The notes: generated by a model from the sequence alone, not told the origin. Counted from the stretch's first letter, positions 18,028 through 26,877 are shown. The stretch is DNA of 64,000 nucleotides from an uncultured Alphaproteobacteria bacterium (GCA_902585605.1 CACIED010000001.1:186001-250000); one strand, 5' to 3'. Program-made: numbers and translations.

Positions 18028-18907
18028 AACTTAACCTCTGTCTTGCTTCTACTAGTTTGTAAAAAAAGAAAAAAGTAAAAGCAATCGAAAGAAAAATTGA
18101 AATATACGACATTGCATTGGCCATTCCCATCTTAGCATCAACATATCCAGTTCTCGAAATTAATGTCCATAGTAATTCTGTTCTTTTAGCAGGACCACCA
18201 CCAGTCATCATCTGAACAATATCATAAGCTCTTGCTACATCTAATGATCTGATAGTCATTGCAATAAATACAAAAGGCATCAAAAAAGGTAGTGTAATAT
18301 TTTTAAACACTTGCCATGAATTGCATCCATCAACTTTGGCAGCCTCAATGGGGTCTTTAGGTATGCCTAATAAACCTGCTAATAATAAAATAGCAAATAC
18401 TGAAGTACTTGACCATATTTCAGCTGCCATTATTGAAACGTTTGCTAAAATTCCATCAACAAGCCATGGTATCGGTTGTATGACTCCAAACTCTCTCAAG
18501 AAATTGTTCATCAAACCAATATTGTCATTAAAAATATACTTCCATTGAAATCCAACTAAAATTGGAGAAAACATCATTGGAAACATCATTAGTGTTCTCA
18601 ATGTTCTTTGTCCGTATGTAATTTTATTTATTAAAAGTGCTATTCCTAGACCGAAAACTAATTCTAAATTAAGAGCAATAGCTAAAAATAAAACTGTTCT
18701 TCCAAAAGCAATCCAAAAATCAATATCCCCAATTAATCTTTCATAATTTCTAAATCCAACAAAACGATAAAGAGTATCGGGTTTTGTTAACTTAAAAGGT
18801 GTAAAGCTTGTCCACAAGGATAAAAGCAAGGGCAATAAAACTACACAAGTAAGTATTATTAAAGTGGGCATAAGTAAAACCCATGGTCCGTTTAGAAATT
18901 TTCTCAT
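18020..18907 (-). CDS. sugar ABC transporter permease (MalF/UgpA type)
   Basis: A 295-residue membrane protein with six predicted helices and the EAA loop near IPKDPIEAAKVDGCNSWQVF. The region after it (FKNITLPFLMPFVF) is typical of MalF/UgpA/LacF permeases. It lacks the extra N-terminal helices and big periplasmic loop of E. coli MalF, as do most family-1 sugar permeases. The gene follows the binding-protein gene after a 53-nt gap that holds an 11-bp perfect hairpin, and it overlaps the next permease by 8 nt. Confidence 0.93.
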   Translation of the reverse strand: MRKFLNGPWVLLMPTLIILTCVVLLPLLLSLWTSFTPFKLTKPDTLYRFVGFRNYERLIGDIDFWIAFGRTVLFLAIALNLELVFGLGIALLINKITYGQRTLRTLMMFPMMFSPILVGFQWKYIFNDNIGLMNNFLREFGVIQPIPWLVDGILANVSIMAAEIWSSTSVFAILLLAGLLGIPKDPIEAAKVDGCNSWQVFKNITLPFLMPFVFIAMTIRSLDVARAYDIVQMMTGGGPAKRTELLWTLISRTGYVDAKMGMANAMSYISIFLSIAFTFFFFYKLVEARQRLSYE

Positions 18908-18920
18908 GATGGATTTGGAA

Positions 18921-18947
18921 ACCTAGCTCTAGTGAATAGAGCTAGGT
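18921..18947 (-). terminator. intercistronic stem-loop between binding protein and permease genes
   Basis: A perfect 11-bp stem (18921-18931 with 18937-18947; arm ACCTAGCTCTA) closes a 5-nt loop. On the transcribed minus strand it follows the binding-protein stop by 13 nt and is not followed by a clear U-run, so it looks like an mRNA-stabilising or partly terminating hairpin, as known in other sugar-importer operons between the binding protein and permease genes. It would give more binding protein than permease. The structure is seen directly; the effect is inferred. Confidence 0.7.
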
Positions 18948-18960
18948 ATTTTATTAATTG

Positions 18961-20286
18961 TTAGAAGTAACCAGCGTCTTCCATAATTTCAGTTGCTTTC
19001 TTTGAAGCAATAGCTAGTGCATCTTCAGGAGATTTGTCCCCAAGAATAGCAGCTTGAAGTTCTGGATATAGAACGTTAGTAAATTCAATCCACTCAGGAA
19101 TTAGTGGTGGAGTGAATGCATCTTCAGCTAATGACATTTTGAAAGTTTCAAATACCATTAACATAAACTCATCACCTTCAGCTTTCTTTTCAGCAATAAT
19201 TGCATCCCAAATAGCTGGACGAGTTGGCGATAGTCCACCTCTTGCTTCAATCATTTGTGCTTTATTACTAGTTAAAGCCCATAAGAATGATGCAGCTGCT
19301 TCTTTATCTGGACATGACTCTGTCATTGAGAAAGAGTGTGATCCTGACCAACCTGTTCTTAAACCACCAGAACCCATTGGTGCACGTACAAGTCCAATAT
19401 CTCCAGCAACTTTTGAGTTTTCTGGATCATTAAAGAAACCTGCCCATCCTGCCCAGTCAAGGTTCATAGCAATTGTTCCACTTGCAAAACCTAATCCAGT
19501 GTCATCCCAAAGATAGTTTAAAACACCGTCAGGAACTGCTTTTGCATTATACAAATCAATGAACCATTGAAGAGCTTCAACACCTGCAGGGGAATTGAAT
19601 ATTGGACGATAATCTTCGTCAAATAATGCTCCACCATTTGCAATTACAAGTTCATAAAAACGACCTGCTATAGCTTCTTCTTTACCAACATATTGAGTTC
19701 CGTAGAAATCAGGTGGGTTTGAGAAAAAGATAGCTTGATCTTTAACTTGATCCCAAGTTTCAGGTGGTGTTAAATCATAGCCATACTTTGCTTTAAAGTT
19801 AGCTTTGTTATCAGCATCTTCATATAAACTTTTTTGATAATATAAATTACTCACATCACTGTGTCTTGGCATTTGTACCAATCTTCCATCAACAGTAGAG
19901 TGCTCTAATATTAATGGCGTGTAATCTGCTAAAACAGATGCAGGCATAATATTATTTAAGTCTGTGTAAATATTACCATACTGAGATGCAAAACTTGTGT
20001 GGTTAGAAGCTACACAAAAATCTAAATTGCCAGAAGCAATATCTTTCTTAATCTCTTTATCTAATTCAAAGTGATTTTTTTGTGTGACGATTTCAATTTT
20101 TCCACCTGTGTTTTCTTCCCACCATGGAATTACTTCATTGTATAAACCTTCGTATTGACCTCCGCCGATAAGTTTAACTCTTAGAGTTACACCAGAAAAA
20201 TCTCCCCATAACTCAGTTTCTGCTTTTGCGGAAAATGAACCAAAGAAAGATACGGCAAGAATCAATGATAAAAATAATCTTAACAT
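18961..20286 (-). CDS. sugar ABC transporter substrate-binding protein (family 1)
   Basis: A periplasmic solute-binding protein of about 441 residues. It has a Sec leader (about 1-22, ending FSAKA) and the family-1 pattern: VTQKNHFELDKEIKKDIASGNLDF, then Trp-rich contact segments such as LDWAGWAGFFN and PPETWDQVKDQA. Two ATG codons stand side by side at 20289 and 20286. The GGAGG at 20291-20295 is only 1 nt from the first and 4 nt from the second, so 20286 is preferred. It would hand a mono- or disaccharide to the permeases encoded downstream. Fucose or fucose-containing sugars are a guess from context. Confidence 0.93.
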   Translation of the reverse strand: MLRLFLSLILAVSFFGSFSAKAETELWGDFSGVTLRVKLIGGGQYEGLYNEVIPWWEENTGGKIEIVTQKNHFELDKEIKKDIASGNLDFCVASNHTSFASQYGNIYTDLNNIMPASVLADYTPLILEHSTVDGRLVQMPRHSDVSNLYYQKSLYEDADNKANFKAKYGYDLTPPETWDQVKDQAIFFSNPPDFYGTQYVGKEEAIAGRFYELVIANGGALFDEDYRPIFNSPAGVEALQWFIDLYNAKAVPDGVLNYLWDDTGLGFASGTIAMNLDWAGWAGFFNDPENSKVAGDIGLVRAPMGSGGLRTGWSGSHSFSMTESCPDKEAAASFLWALTSNKAQMIEARGGLSPTRPAIWDAIIAEKKAEGDEFMLMVFETFKMSLAEDAFTPPLIPEWIEFTNVLYPELQAAILGDKSPEDALAIASKKATEIMEDAGYF

Positions 20287-20366
20287 CATTCCTCCATATT
20301 TATTAATTTATAAGAGTATGATGCAATTATTTGAAAAAAATACAATAACTTTAGAATAAAATTACA

Positions 20367-21452
20367 CTAATAGTGAACAATCGTCCCAGGTTGAGAATTA
20401 GACTCAAGACAGGCATAAACTAAAGCCATTGTATTATAAGCATTATCTACTGAATGAGTTAATTCAGTCTCTTCCCCTGATGCATATCTTTGTAAGCTAG
20501 ACATAGTGCCTATAAATGCATCCGGAAACCAAGTGCCTACATTCTTTACTTTTGTCCAATCAACGTCTTTTGTTGATATTTCAATTTCTTCTGGTTCTCC
20601 ATTTGGATAATTAAGAAGTAATCCAAATTTTATATATGCTGCACCGTCTAAACCCTCGACCCTAGCATACGCATGTGAGTGTTTCATACCATGCGAAGAA
20701 TTATCATGAGTATGATTTATAGATAAACAACATCTGATATCATCTTCATATTGAAGAATTATACTTGATCTAGCATCGGCTAAGTTTGGTAAGTTAGGAT
20801 GTTTTACTGATTTACAATGTACACTAGTTGGATTTCCAAGAACTGATCGTATCCAATCTAAATAATGAATAGAGTGGAGTGGAACTTCAACATTATCTAA
20901 TGTTTCTAAAAAAGGCCAAAGATGCCAAGGGGTACCTACGCTTAAACTTATTTCTAATTCAGTTAGTTTACCTAACATATTTTTATCTATTGCTTCTCTT
21001 AAAGCAATCATCATCGGACTAAATTTTAATTGAAGATTAACACATGCAATAATATTTTTTTCATTAATGATTTCTTTAATTCTTTTTGCTTGAGTCATAC
21101 TATTACCCATTGGTTTTTGTAATTGGCAAATAGAATTATTTGGAATCTTTTGAACAATACCTAATAGAACTTGAGGAGGGACTGCTATATCAAAAACTAC
21201 ATCTTTTTCTGCTAATGCTTCTTCTTCACTAGAGTAAATCTTTTCAATAGAATAATTTTCAGCACATTTTTTTGCTTTTTCTACATCAGGATCATAAATT
21301 CCTCTCACAGGAAAGTTTGCTTTTTTGTATGCTGGCAAATGCGCGTCACTTACTATTCCACCAGCACCAATGATTACAATTGGTTTTTTATTTTTTGGAA
21401 GCTCCCAAACAGTATTTAAATTTGCTATATCTTCTGTACTAATTTTTTCCAT
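20367..21452 (-). CDS. Gfo/Idh/MocA family oxidoreductase
   Basis: A 361-residue NAD(P)-dependent sugar dehydrogenase. The Rossmann loop is GAGGIVSDAH near residue 30, the family EKP motif appears as QKP (LQKPMGN, near residue 115, lysine kept), and the HSIHYLDWI segment supplies the catalytic D/H pair. This family oxidises sugars or inositols at a ring carbon, or acts on sugar amines. It is first in the operon of the family-1 importer and divergent from the mutarotase gene. It is one of two candidates for the missing L-fucose 1-dehydrogenase; the other is the extended SDR at 21937. Confidence 0.9.
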   Translation of the reverse strand: MEKISTEDIANLNTVWELPKNKKPIVIIGAGGIVSDAHLPAYKKANFPVRGIYDPDVEKAKKCAENYSIEKIYSSEEEALAEKDVVFDIAVPPQVLLGIVQKIPNNSICQLQKPMGNSMTQAKRIKEIINEKNIIACVNLQLKFSPMMIALREAIDKNMLGKLTELEISLSVGTPWHLWPFLETLDNVEVPLHSIHYLDWIRSVLGNPTSVHCKSVKHPNLPNLADARSSIILQYEDDIRCCLSINHTHDNSSHGMKHSHAYARVEGLDGAAYIKFGLLLNYPNGEPEEIEISTKDVDWTKVKNVGTWFPDAFIGTMSSLQRYASGEETELTHSVDNAYNTMALVYACLESNSQPGTIVHY

Positions 21453-21545
21453 AGAAAATATTTTTTAACTAAATTTTTTAAAAAAGCAATAAATCATACA
21501 GTAATAAAAATTAAGATCAGAAAAAATTATGAATAACTAATGATT

Positions 21546-21574
21546 TTGTTTCATTTCATTGTAAGTTCTATGTT
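21546..21574 (+). promoter_or_regulatory. candidate sigma-70 promoter for mutarotase operon
   Basis: TTGTTT (21546-21551) and TATGTT (21569-21574) are separated by 17 nt, about 30 nt ahead of the mutarotase start, which also has a strong AAGGAGG site at 21593-21599. The hexamers match the consensus only in part and AT-rich DNA yields many such pairs, so this is a weak call. Confidence 0.35.
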
Positions 21575-21603
21575 AAGTTAATTTGAAAAATTAAGGAGGT
21601 TGT

Positions 21604-21933
21604 ATGGCTATACAAAGATATGGAATGGCTGTCAGGTTGAAAGATGAGAAAAGAAAGTATTATATTGACAATCATGCAAATGTTTGGCCTGAAGTTTTAG
21701 AAGAGTTAAAAAAAATTAATGTTCAAAATTATAGCATATTCTTAAAAGAAGATTTTATGTTTGGATATCTGGAGTATACAGGGAATGATTTCGATGGTGA
21801 CATGGGAAAGATGCAACAAATACCAATTGTAGATAAATGGACTAAACTAATGATAGATTGCTTTAATCCTTTCCCAAATAATGATGATAATGAATCCTGG
21901 GTTATGATGGATCAAATTTTTTTTATGGAATAA
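21604..21933 (+). CDS. L-rhamnose/L-fucose-type mutarotase (RhaM family)
   Basis: A 109-residue protein of the RhaM dimeric alpha-beta family. The patterns RYGMAVRLKDEKRKYYIDNH, VWPEVLEELKKINVQNYSIF and the closing WVMMDQIFFME match the RhaM layout (His near residue 24, WPE, NYSI). It interconverts alpha and beta anomers of a 6-deoxy sugar. It leads a plus-strand operon and its neighbour is an extended SDR. In fucose loci, RhaM-like mutarotases feed the dehydrogenase that uses one anomer only. Rhamnose is the alternative sugar. Confidence 0.9.
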   Translation: MAIQRYGMAVRLKDEKRKYYIDNHANVWPEVLEELKKINVQNYSIFLKEDFMFGYLEYTGNDFDGDMGKMQQIPIVDKWTKLMIDCFNPFPNNDDNESWVMMDQIFFME

Positions 21934-21936
21934 TTG

Positions 21937-22899
21937 ATGACTGTTTTAGTTACAGGTGGTTTAGGATTTATTGGATCTAAGGTTGTTTTGCAATTACTAA
22001 AAAAAGATATTGATGTTTTAGTGACAGATCTAGATATTGTAAAAAATAAAGACAAACTTGAAAGTAACATATTAAAAATTGGGAAAAATAAAGATAAAGT
22101 AAAATATCAAAAATTAGATATTACCAATTATAAAGAAATTGAAAATATTTTTCAAAATAACAAAATAGATTCAGTTATTAATTTAGCATATGGAATTGGA
22201 ACTATATGTGAAGAAAATCCATTACTAGCAAGTAAAATAAATATTGTTGGTACTACTTCAATATTTGAAATGATTGTGAAGTATAAAATTAGACGATTAG
22301 TATTTGCAAGTAGCGAAACTGTTTATGGAGCTCATCAAGAATTTTTTGGAAACAGGGCAGTAACAGAAGAAGATTACTCAGGTATTAATAACCACTTTTA
22401 TACATATGGTGTGATGAAACTTCTTAATGAGTTTATGGCTGAAAAATATATCAAGAAGTATGGATGTAGTATTGCGTATACTAGACCATCAGTTGTCTTT
22501 GGTTATGGTAGGCAAAATACAGCAATAAACTGGGCTGAAGATTTTGCAGCTAAACCTGCTTTGGGACAAGCAGCTCATTTGCCATTTTCAAAAAAAAATA
22601 GAGACAACTGGATCTATGTAGAAGATTGTGCAGAACAACTTGTTCGTTTAGCATTAAAAGAAACTTTAAATTTTTCTTGCTTTAATACGGGTGCGGAAAC
22701 TTTAGATGGTACTCAATTAGAAGCAACTGTAAAAAAAATAATTCCAGATGCAGAAATCTATTTTGATGAAAATGTTAAATCAACACCATTAATTGATGAT
22801 CAAAATGACGAAAGAATACGAAAAGAAATAGATTTTAATCCAAGATCCTTTGAAGAAGGTGTTAAATGTCTTATACAAGATGTGAGAGAAAGTAATTGA
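21937..22899 (+). CDS. extended SDR, NAD-dependent epimerase/dehydratase family
   Basis: A 320-residue extended short-chain dehydrogenase with TGGLGFIG at the N-terminus, a VINLAYGIGT strand, the SSETVYGA serine segment and the YGVMK active-site pair. The start is the ATG at 21937, just after the mutarotase stop; a TTG at 21934 is in frame but less likely. Members are sugar-nucleotide epimerases or free-sugar dehydrogenases such as uronate and L-threonine dehydrogenases. Lying between a mutarotase and catabolic genes, it may be the C1 sugar dehydrogenase that makes fuconolactone, but the sequence alone does not prove this. Confidence 0.88.
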   Translation: MTVLVTGGLGFIGSKVVLQLLKKDIDVLVTDLDIVKNKDKLESNILKIGKNKDKVKYQKLDITNYKEIENIFQNNKIDSVINLAYGIGTICEENPLLASKINIVGTTSIFEMIVKYKIRRLVFASSETVYGAHQEFFGNRAVTEEDYSGINNHFYTYGVMKLLNEFMAEKYIKKYGCSIAYTRPSVVFGYGRQNTAINWAEDFAAKPALGQAAHLPFSKKNRDNWIYVEDCAEQLVRLALKETLNFSCFNTGAETLDGTQLEATVKKIIPDAEIYFDENVKSTPLIDDQNDERIRKEIDFNPRSFEEGVKCLIQDVRESN

Positions 22900-22902
22900 T
22901 AT

Positions 22903-23931
22903 ATGAGTTATATAACAACAGTGACGGGAAGTTACCCAAGGAAAGAAGTTCAAAAAGATACACTAAGAAAACCAACCGTTTCTGAAGAAGAATCGTTTGA
23001 AATGATTAAATGGGCAGTTAAAGAACAATCTGATTTAGGACTTGATATTATTACTGATGGTGAAGGATACAGAGAAAATATGTATTGGTTTTATCAGTTA
23101 CGATTAGATGGTGTTGATGCAATAAATAAAGTTCGTAAAGATTTTACTCTTGGTGGATCCATGAAAGGCGTAGATTTAAGCAAGACTCATGGAACAAAAG
23201 GTTTTGGGATTGAATGTGCAGTTGTAAAAGACGAAATTAAAAATCTGAAAACTGGTTTGGCAAAAAAATGGAAGGTGGCAAGAGATAATACTCCTTCTAA
23301 CGTAAGAGTGAAACAAACAATAACTGGCCCTCATATGTTAGCGAGATTTAGTGTTAATCAAAGACCTGATCTCTATCCAGATGATATCGCACTTACAAAA
23401 GCTTATGCGAATGCTTTAACCGCAGAACTAGAAGAAGTTGTAAATGAAGGATGTGATTATGTTCAATTTGATGAACCTGTTTGGACAGAAAACGTAAATG
23501 AAACAAAGTGGGCCGCTGAAATATTAAATGGAATTATTGAAAAATTTCCTAATGTAGATTTTAACCTTCATGTTTGTGGTGGTAATGCTCACAGGAAGAG
23601 AGGATTTTTTGGAAAATATACAGATATGATTGAAGCATTTAAAATTTTAAAAGTTGATGAAATACATCTAGAACACTGCAGCTTACATTATAAAATGTTG
23701 GATGTTTTTGATGATTGGAAATTTGATGGAAAAGTATCTCTTGGAGTAATTGATCAAAGAATTGATAACACAGAAACAGAGGAAGATATTGTAAAAGCTA
23801 TAAAACCTGCGCTAGAATATTTTCCTAAAGAAAAAATTTTATTAACTAGCGAGTGCGGATTTGGACATGTGCCAATAGATATTGTCAAAAATAAAATTAA
23901 AATATTAGTTGAAACTGCAAAAAAATTATAA
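22903..23931 (+). CDS. MetE C-terminal-like zinc methyltransferase fold protein
   Basis: A 342-residue protein that matches the catalytic barrel of cobalamin-independent methionine synthase, without the N-terminal half of MetE. The zinc ligands are all visible: His223 and Cys225 (LHVCGG), Glu257 (IHLEHCS) and Cys318 (TSECGFG); QFDEP (188-192) supplies a substrate aspartate. Such short forms use various methyl donors, and some are catabolic. It follows the mutarotase and SDR genes with a 3-nt gap, so a link to sugar or algal metabolite breakdown is likely, and methionine synthesis from methyl-folate less so. The function is not known. Confidence 0.87.
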   Translation: MSYITTVTGSYPRKEVQKDTLRKPTVSEEESFEMIKWAVKEQSDLGLDIITDGEGYRENMYWFYQLRLDGVDAINKVRKDFTLGGSMKGVDLSKTHGTKGFGIECAVVKDEIKNLKTGLAKKWKVARDNTPSNVRVKQTITGPHMLARFSVNQRPDLYPDDIALTKAYANALTAELEEVVNEGCDYVQFDEPVWTENVNETKWAAEILNGIIEKFPNVDFNLHVCGGNAHRKRGFFGKYTDMIEAFKILKVDEIHLEHCSLHYKMLDVFDDWKFDGKVSLGVIDQRIDNTETEEDIVKAIKPALEYFPKEKILLTSECGFGHVPIDIVKNKIKILVETAKKL

Positions 23932-24771
23932 TCAGATTTTGTAAATTCTCTCAGCATTAGAGCTTGCGATTTTCTTTGCTTCATCATCTGAAAGATTACC
24001 TAAAATAGTATGTGTAACTTTAATCCACTCTTGAATTCCTTTGCCGATATTAACAACTGGCCAATCACTTCCCCAAACCATTCTATCAGCACCAAAACAT
24101 TCTAGAGCATGATCTACATATGGTTTTATTGTTTCATAGGAAGAAGTACCAGGGGCACAATAGGCCATTAAGCCAGATAATTTACAAGTTACATTAGGTA
24201 ACTCTGATAGATTTTTTATATCTTTTCCCCACTCATCAATTTCTCCAGATGCAATTGCTGGAACTCCACAATGATTAAGTACTAGATCTACTTGATCACA
24301 TGCCTTTGCTAATTCAGCAGCAATTTTTAATTGTGTTGGTTGAAAACAAATATCAAATGGCTTACCTGCATTTCCTATTTTTTTAATATTTTGCCTCAGA
24401 GTAGAATTTTGTGATAATTCATCTGGCATTGTGTGAAATGGCCTCCTATATCCAACTACTTTCATAGCAATAGTCTCTTCCAACCATTCGTCAAAATCAC
24501 TTTCTTCAGGCCTTATTGAAACAATTAAACCCATTATATTACTAGAAGGTTGATCCATAATAGATTTTATAAATTTAGCTTCTTTTTTATAATCTGAATC
24601 ATCTGCAGCTGTTTCCATGAATAATGTACCCTTTATATCAAACTCTTTAGTAAGTTCTTTATAATCCTCTAGAGAAAAATTTCCTTTATCAAGAGGTGAA
24701 AATCCATCTGCCCAACTATATCCGACTTGGTCACGGTACATAAAATGCTGATGAGTATCAATCAATTCCAT
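23932..24771 (-). CDS. amidohydrolase 2 family, likely L-fuconolactonase
   Basis: A 279-residue amidohydrolase with the metal motif DTHQHF (His7, His9), a mid-domain NHCG (about 167-170) and the C-terminal GSDWPV aspartate. The same layout is found in L-fucono-1,5-lactonase and L-rhamnono-lactonase, which open sugar lactones, and the fucose genes nearby support that. The stop codon abuts the stop of the MetE-like gene with no space. 2-pyrone-4,6-dicarboxylate lactonase and similar hydrolases are the main alternatives. Confidence 0.88.
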   Translation of the reverse strand: MELIDTHQHFMYRDQVGYSWADGFSPLDKGNFSLEDYKELTKEFDIKGTLFMETAADDSDYKKEAKFIKSIMDQPSSNIMGLIVSIRPEESDFDEWLEETIAMKVVGYRRPFHTMPDELSQNSTLRQNIKKIGNAGKPFDICFQPTQLKIAAELAKACDQVDLVLNHCGVPAIASGEIDEWGKDIKNLSELPNVTCKLSGLMAYCAPGTSSYETIKPYVDHALECFGADRMVWGSDWPVVNIGKGIQEWIKVTHTILGNLSDDEAKKIASSNAERIYKI

Positions 24772-24860
24772 AATTATAAAGTATCATAATATATTTGAGG
24801 ATAAAACTATTTTTATTAAATAATATTTAATAACTTGAATAATAATTTAAAATAAAACAA

Positions 24861-25844
24861 ATGAATGTTCTTTTAACGGGTGGAGCTGGTTATATCGGGA
24901 GCCATGTAGCTCTTTCTTTATTGGATAAAGGTCATGACGTTCATATTATTGATAACTTATCAACTGGAAGTAAAATCCTAATTCCCAAAAATGCAGAATT
25001 TACAAATTGCAACATAAATAATGAAAGTAAAATTTCAAATCTAATTAAATCAGATAAATTTGATTTACTTATGCATTTTGCAGGATTTATACAAGTTGAA
25101 GAATCGGTTCAACAGCCTGAAAAATATTTTGAGAACAATACCAATAATGCCATCAAGCTTTTTAACACTTGTAAAAATAATGGTCTAAATAAGATAGTGT
25201 TTTCTTCTACAGCTGCAGCATACGGTTCAGTAAATAATAATGAATTAATAGATGAAAATACTAATTTGAATCCACAAAATCCATACGCAGAATCCAAGAT
25301 TAGAACCGAAAGATTTTTGTTTGATAATCAAGATGATTATAAATTCATTATTTTAAGGTACTTTAATGTTGCTGGAGCAGATAAAAAATTGAGATCTGGA
25401 CAAATGTCAAAAAAATCAACTCATTTAATAAAAATATTATCTGAGGTTGTCGTGGGTAAAAGGGATCAAATTGAAATTTATGGAAACGATTATAATACTC
25501 ATGATGGAACAGCTATAAGAGATTTCATTCATGTTTCAGATCTTGCAGATATTCATACAGAAATAGCTAAATATCTGTTAGAGAATTTGGAATCAAATTT
25601 ATTTAATTGTGGATATGGAAATGGTTATAGTGTTTTAGATGTTATACAAGCTGCAAATAATATTTATCAAAATAAAATTAATTATAAATTTTCAAATAGA
25701 AGGGATGGAGATGTAGAAAAACTAATTTCTTCAAATACTAAAATTTTAGAGCATATTAACTGGAAACCAAAACATAATGATCTAAAAGAAATTATTAATT
25801 CATCTGTTAGATGGGAAGAAAAAATTAATGCGTCAAATACATAA
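24861..25844 (+). CDS. galE: UDP-glucose 4-epimerase
   Basis: A 327-residue extended SDR with TGGAGYIGSH at residues 6-15, the SSTAAAYGS serine segment, and the NPYAESK Tyr/Lys pair. The start-to-end pattern (HIIDNLSTGS, LRYFNVAGAD, RDFIHVSDLAD) is that of GalE, which interconverts UDP-galactose and UDP-glucose using bound NAD. It overlaps galT by 17 nt, and galT overlaps sufE. No galactokinase is visible, so the pair may serve either galactose use or supply of UDP-galactose for polysaccharides. Confidence 0.93.
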   Translation: MNVLLTGGAGYIGSHVALSLLDKGHDVHIIDNLSTGSKILIPKNAEFTNCNINNESKISNLIKSDKFDLLMHFAGFIQVEESVQQPEKYFENNTNNAIKLFNTCKNNGLNKIVFSSTAAAYGSVNNNELIDENTNLNPQNPYAESKIRTERFLFDNQDDYKFIILRYFNVAGADKKLRSGQMSKKSTHLIKILSEVVVGKRDQIEIYGNDYNTHDGTAIRDFIHVSDLADIHTEIAKYLLENLESNLFNCGYGNGYSVLDVIQAANNIYQNKINYKFSNRRDGDVEKLISSNTKILEHINWKPKHNDLKEIINSSVRWEEKINASNT

Positions 25845-26877
25845 AAGAAAATTTGTTAGAAATGATAATAAAGAACTTCTATTGTATGGATATCAAGAAC
25901 ATAAAGAGTCAGCAAGCCAAGAACTTGATATAACTGATATTCCAAAACCTCATATGAGATGGAATCCTTCAAGAGAAGAGTGGGTTACGTACTCAGTAGG
26001 AAGAAAAAATAGAACATCTTTTCCACCAAAAGAATACTGCCCATTATGTCCAGGAGGTAATTTAAATTATCCAACAGAAATTCCTTTCTCAAATTTTGAA
26101 GTAGCTGTCTTTCCTAATCGATGGTCAAGTTTTAATTCAATAGGAGAAAATGTATTTTTAAAAAATATTATAACTAAACCTTCAAATGGTGAATGTGAAG
26201 TTGTTGTATATTCCTCAGAGCATCTTGGTACAGTTTCTGATATGCCTTTAGAAAAAATAGAATTATTAACTAAAGTTTGGGTTGATCGATATAGCGAGTT
26301 ACGAAAAAATCCCAATATTAAATATGTACTTCCCTTTGAAAATAGAGGTGAAGAATGTGGTGTAACTCTCCATCACCCCCATGGTCAAATTTATGGCTAT
26401 CCGTTTATTCCTCCTGTAATTGAAACAGAGATTAAAGCATTTAAAAAGGAAAATTTTTTAATTAAAATAATGAATGATCTAGAAGAAAAATATTATGTAT
26501 ACCAAAATGAGCATTTTGTTGCTGCAGTACCACCGTTTGCTAGATATGCATATGAAGTCTGGATAATCCCAAAAAATCAAATTGAAGGTCCTTGGAAATT
26601 TAATGATAGTCAGATTCAAGATTTTTCAAAATGCATACAAAAAGTTGTTAAAGGATATGATGCTTTTCTAAACAAAAGATGTCCCTACATAATGGGCTTA
26701 CATGCTTCACCCGATGTTAATGATAATAGTTTTCATTTTCATGTTGAGTTTTATCCTCCTTTACGACACAGAGATAAACCAAAAATTTTAGCTGGTTCTG
26801 AATCAATGGCTGGAGTTTTTATTATGGATGTATTGCCAGAAGATTCTGCTAAAGTATTAAGAAAATATATGTCATGA
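25828..26877 (+). CDS. galT: galactose-1-phosphate uridylyltransferase
   Basis: A 349-residue HIT-superfamily enzyme. The zinc/cysteine segment YCPLCPGG near residue 72, the active-site HHPHGQIYGYP (His-Pro-His, where the second histidine is uridylylated) and the C-terminal HFHVEFYPPL segment all mark GalT. It exchanges UMP between UDP-glucose and galactose-1-phosphate. The first 17 nt overlap galE and the last 4 nt overlap sufE, which indicates translational coupling. Compared with E. coli GalT the length is normal. Confidence 0.93.
   Translation: MRQIHKRKFVRNDNKELLLYGYQEHKESASQELDITDIPKPHMRWNPSREEWVTYSVGRKNRTSFPPKEYCPLCPGGNLNYPTEIPFSNFEVAVFPNRWSSFNSIGENVFLKNIITKPSNGECEVVVYSSEHLGTVSDMPLEKIELLTKVWVDRYSELRKNPNIKYVLPFENRGEECGVTLHHPHGQIYGYPFIPPVIETEIKAFKKENFLIKIMNDLEEKYYVYQNEHFVAAVPPFARYAYEVWIIPKNQIEGPWKFNDSQIQDFSKCIQKVVKGYDAFLNKRCPYIMGLHASPDVNDNSFHFHVEFYPPLRHRDKPKILAGSESMAGVFIMDVLPEDSAKVLRKYMS

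Noticed and set aside
19112-19516. Plus-strand 134-residue frame inside the binding-protein gene
   Set aside because: Antisense shadow of a well-supported gene, with no start signal or recognisable domain.
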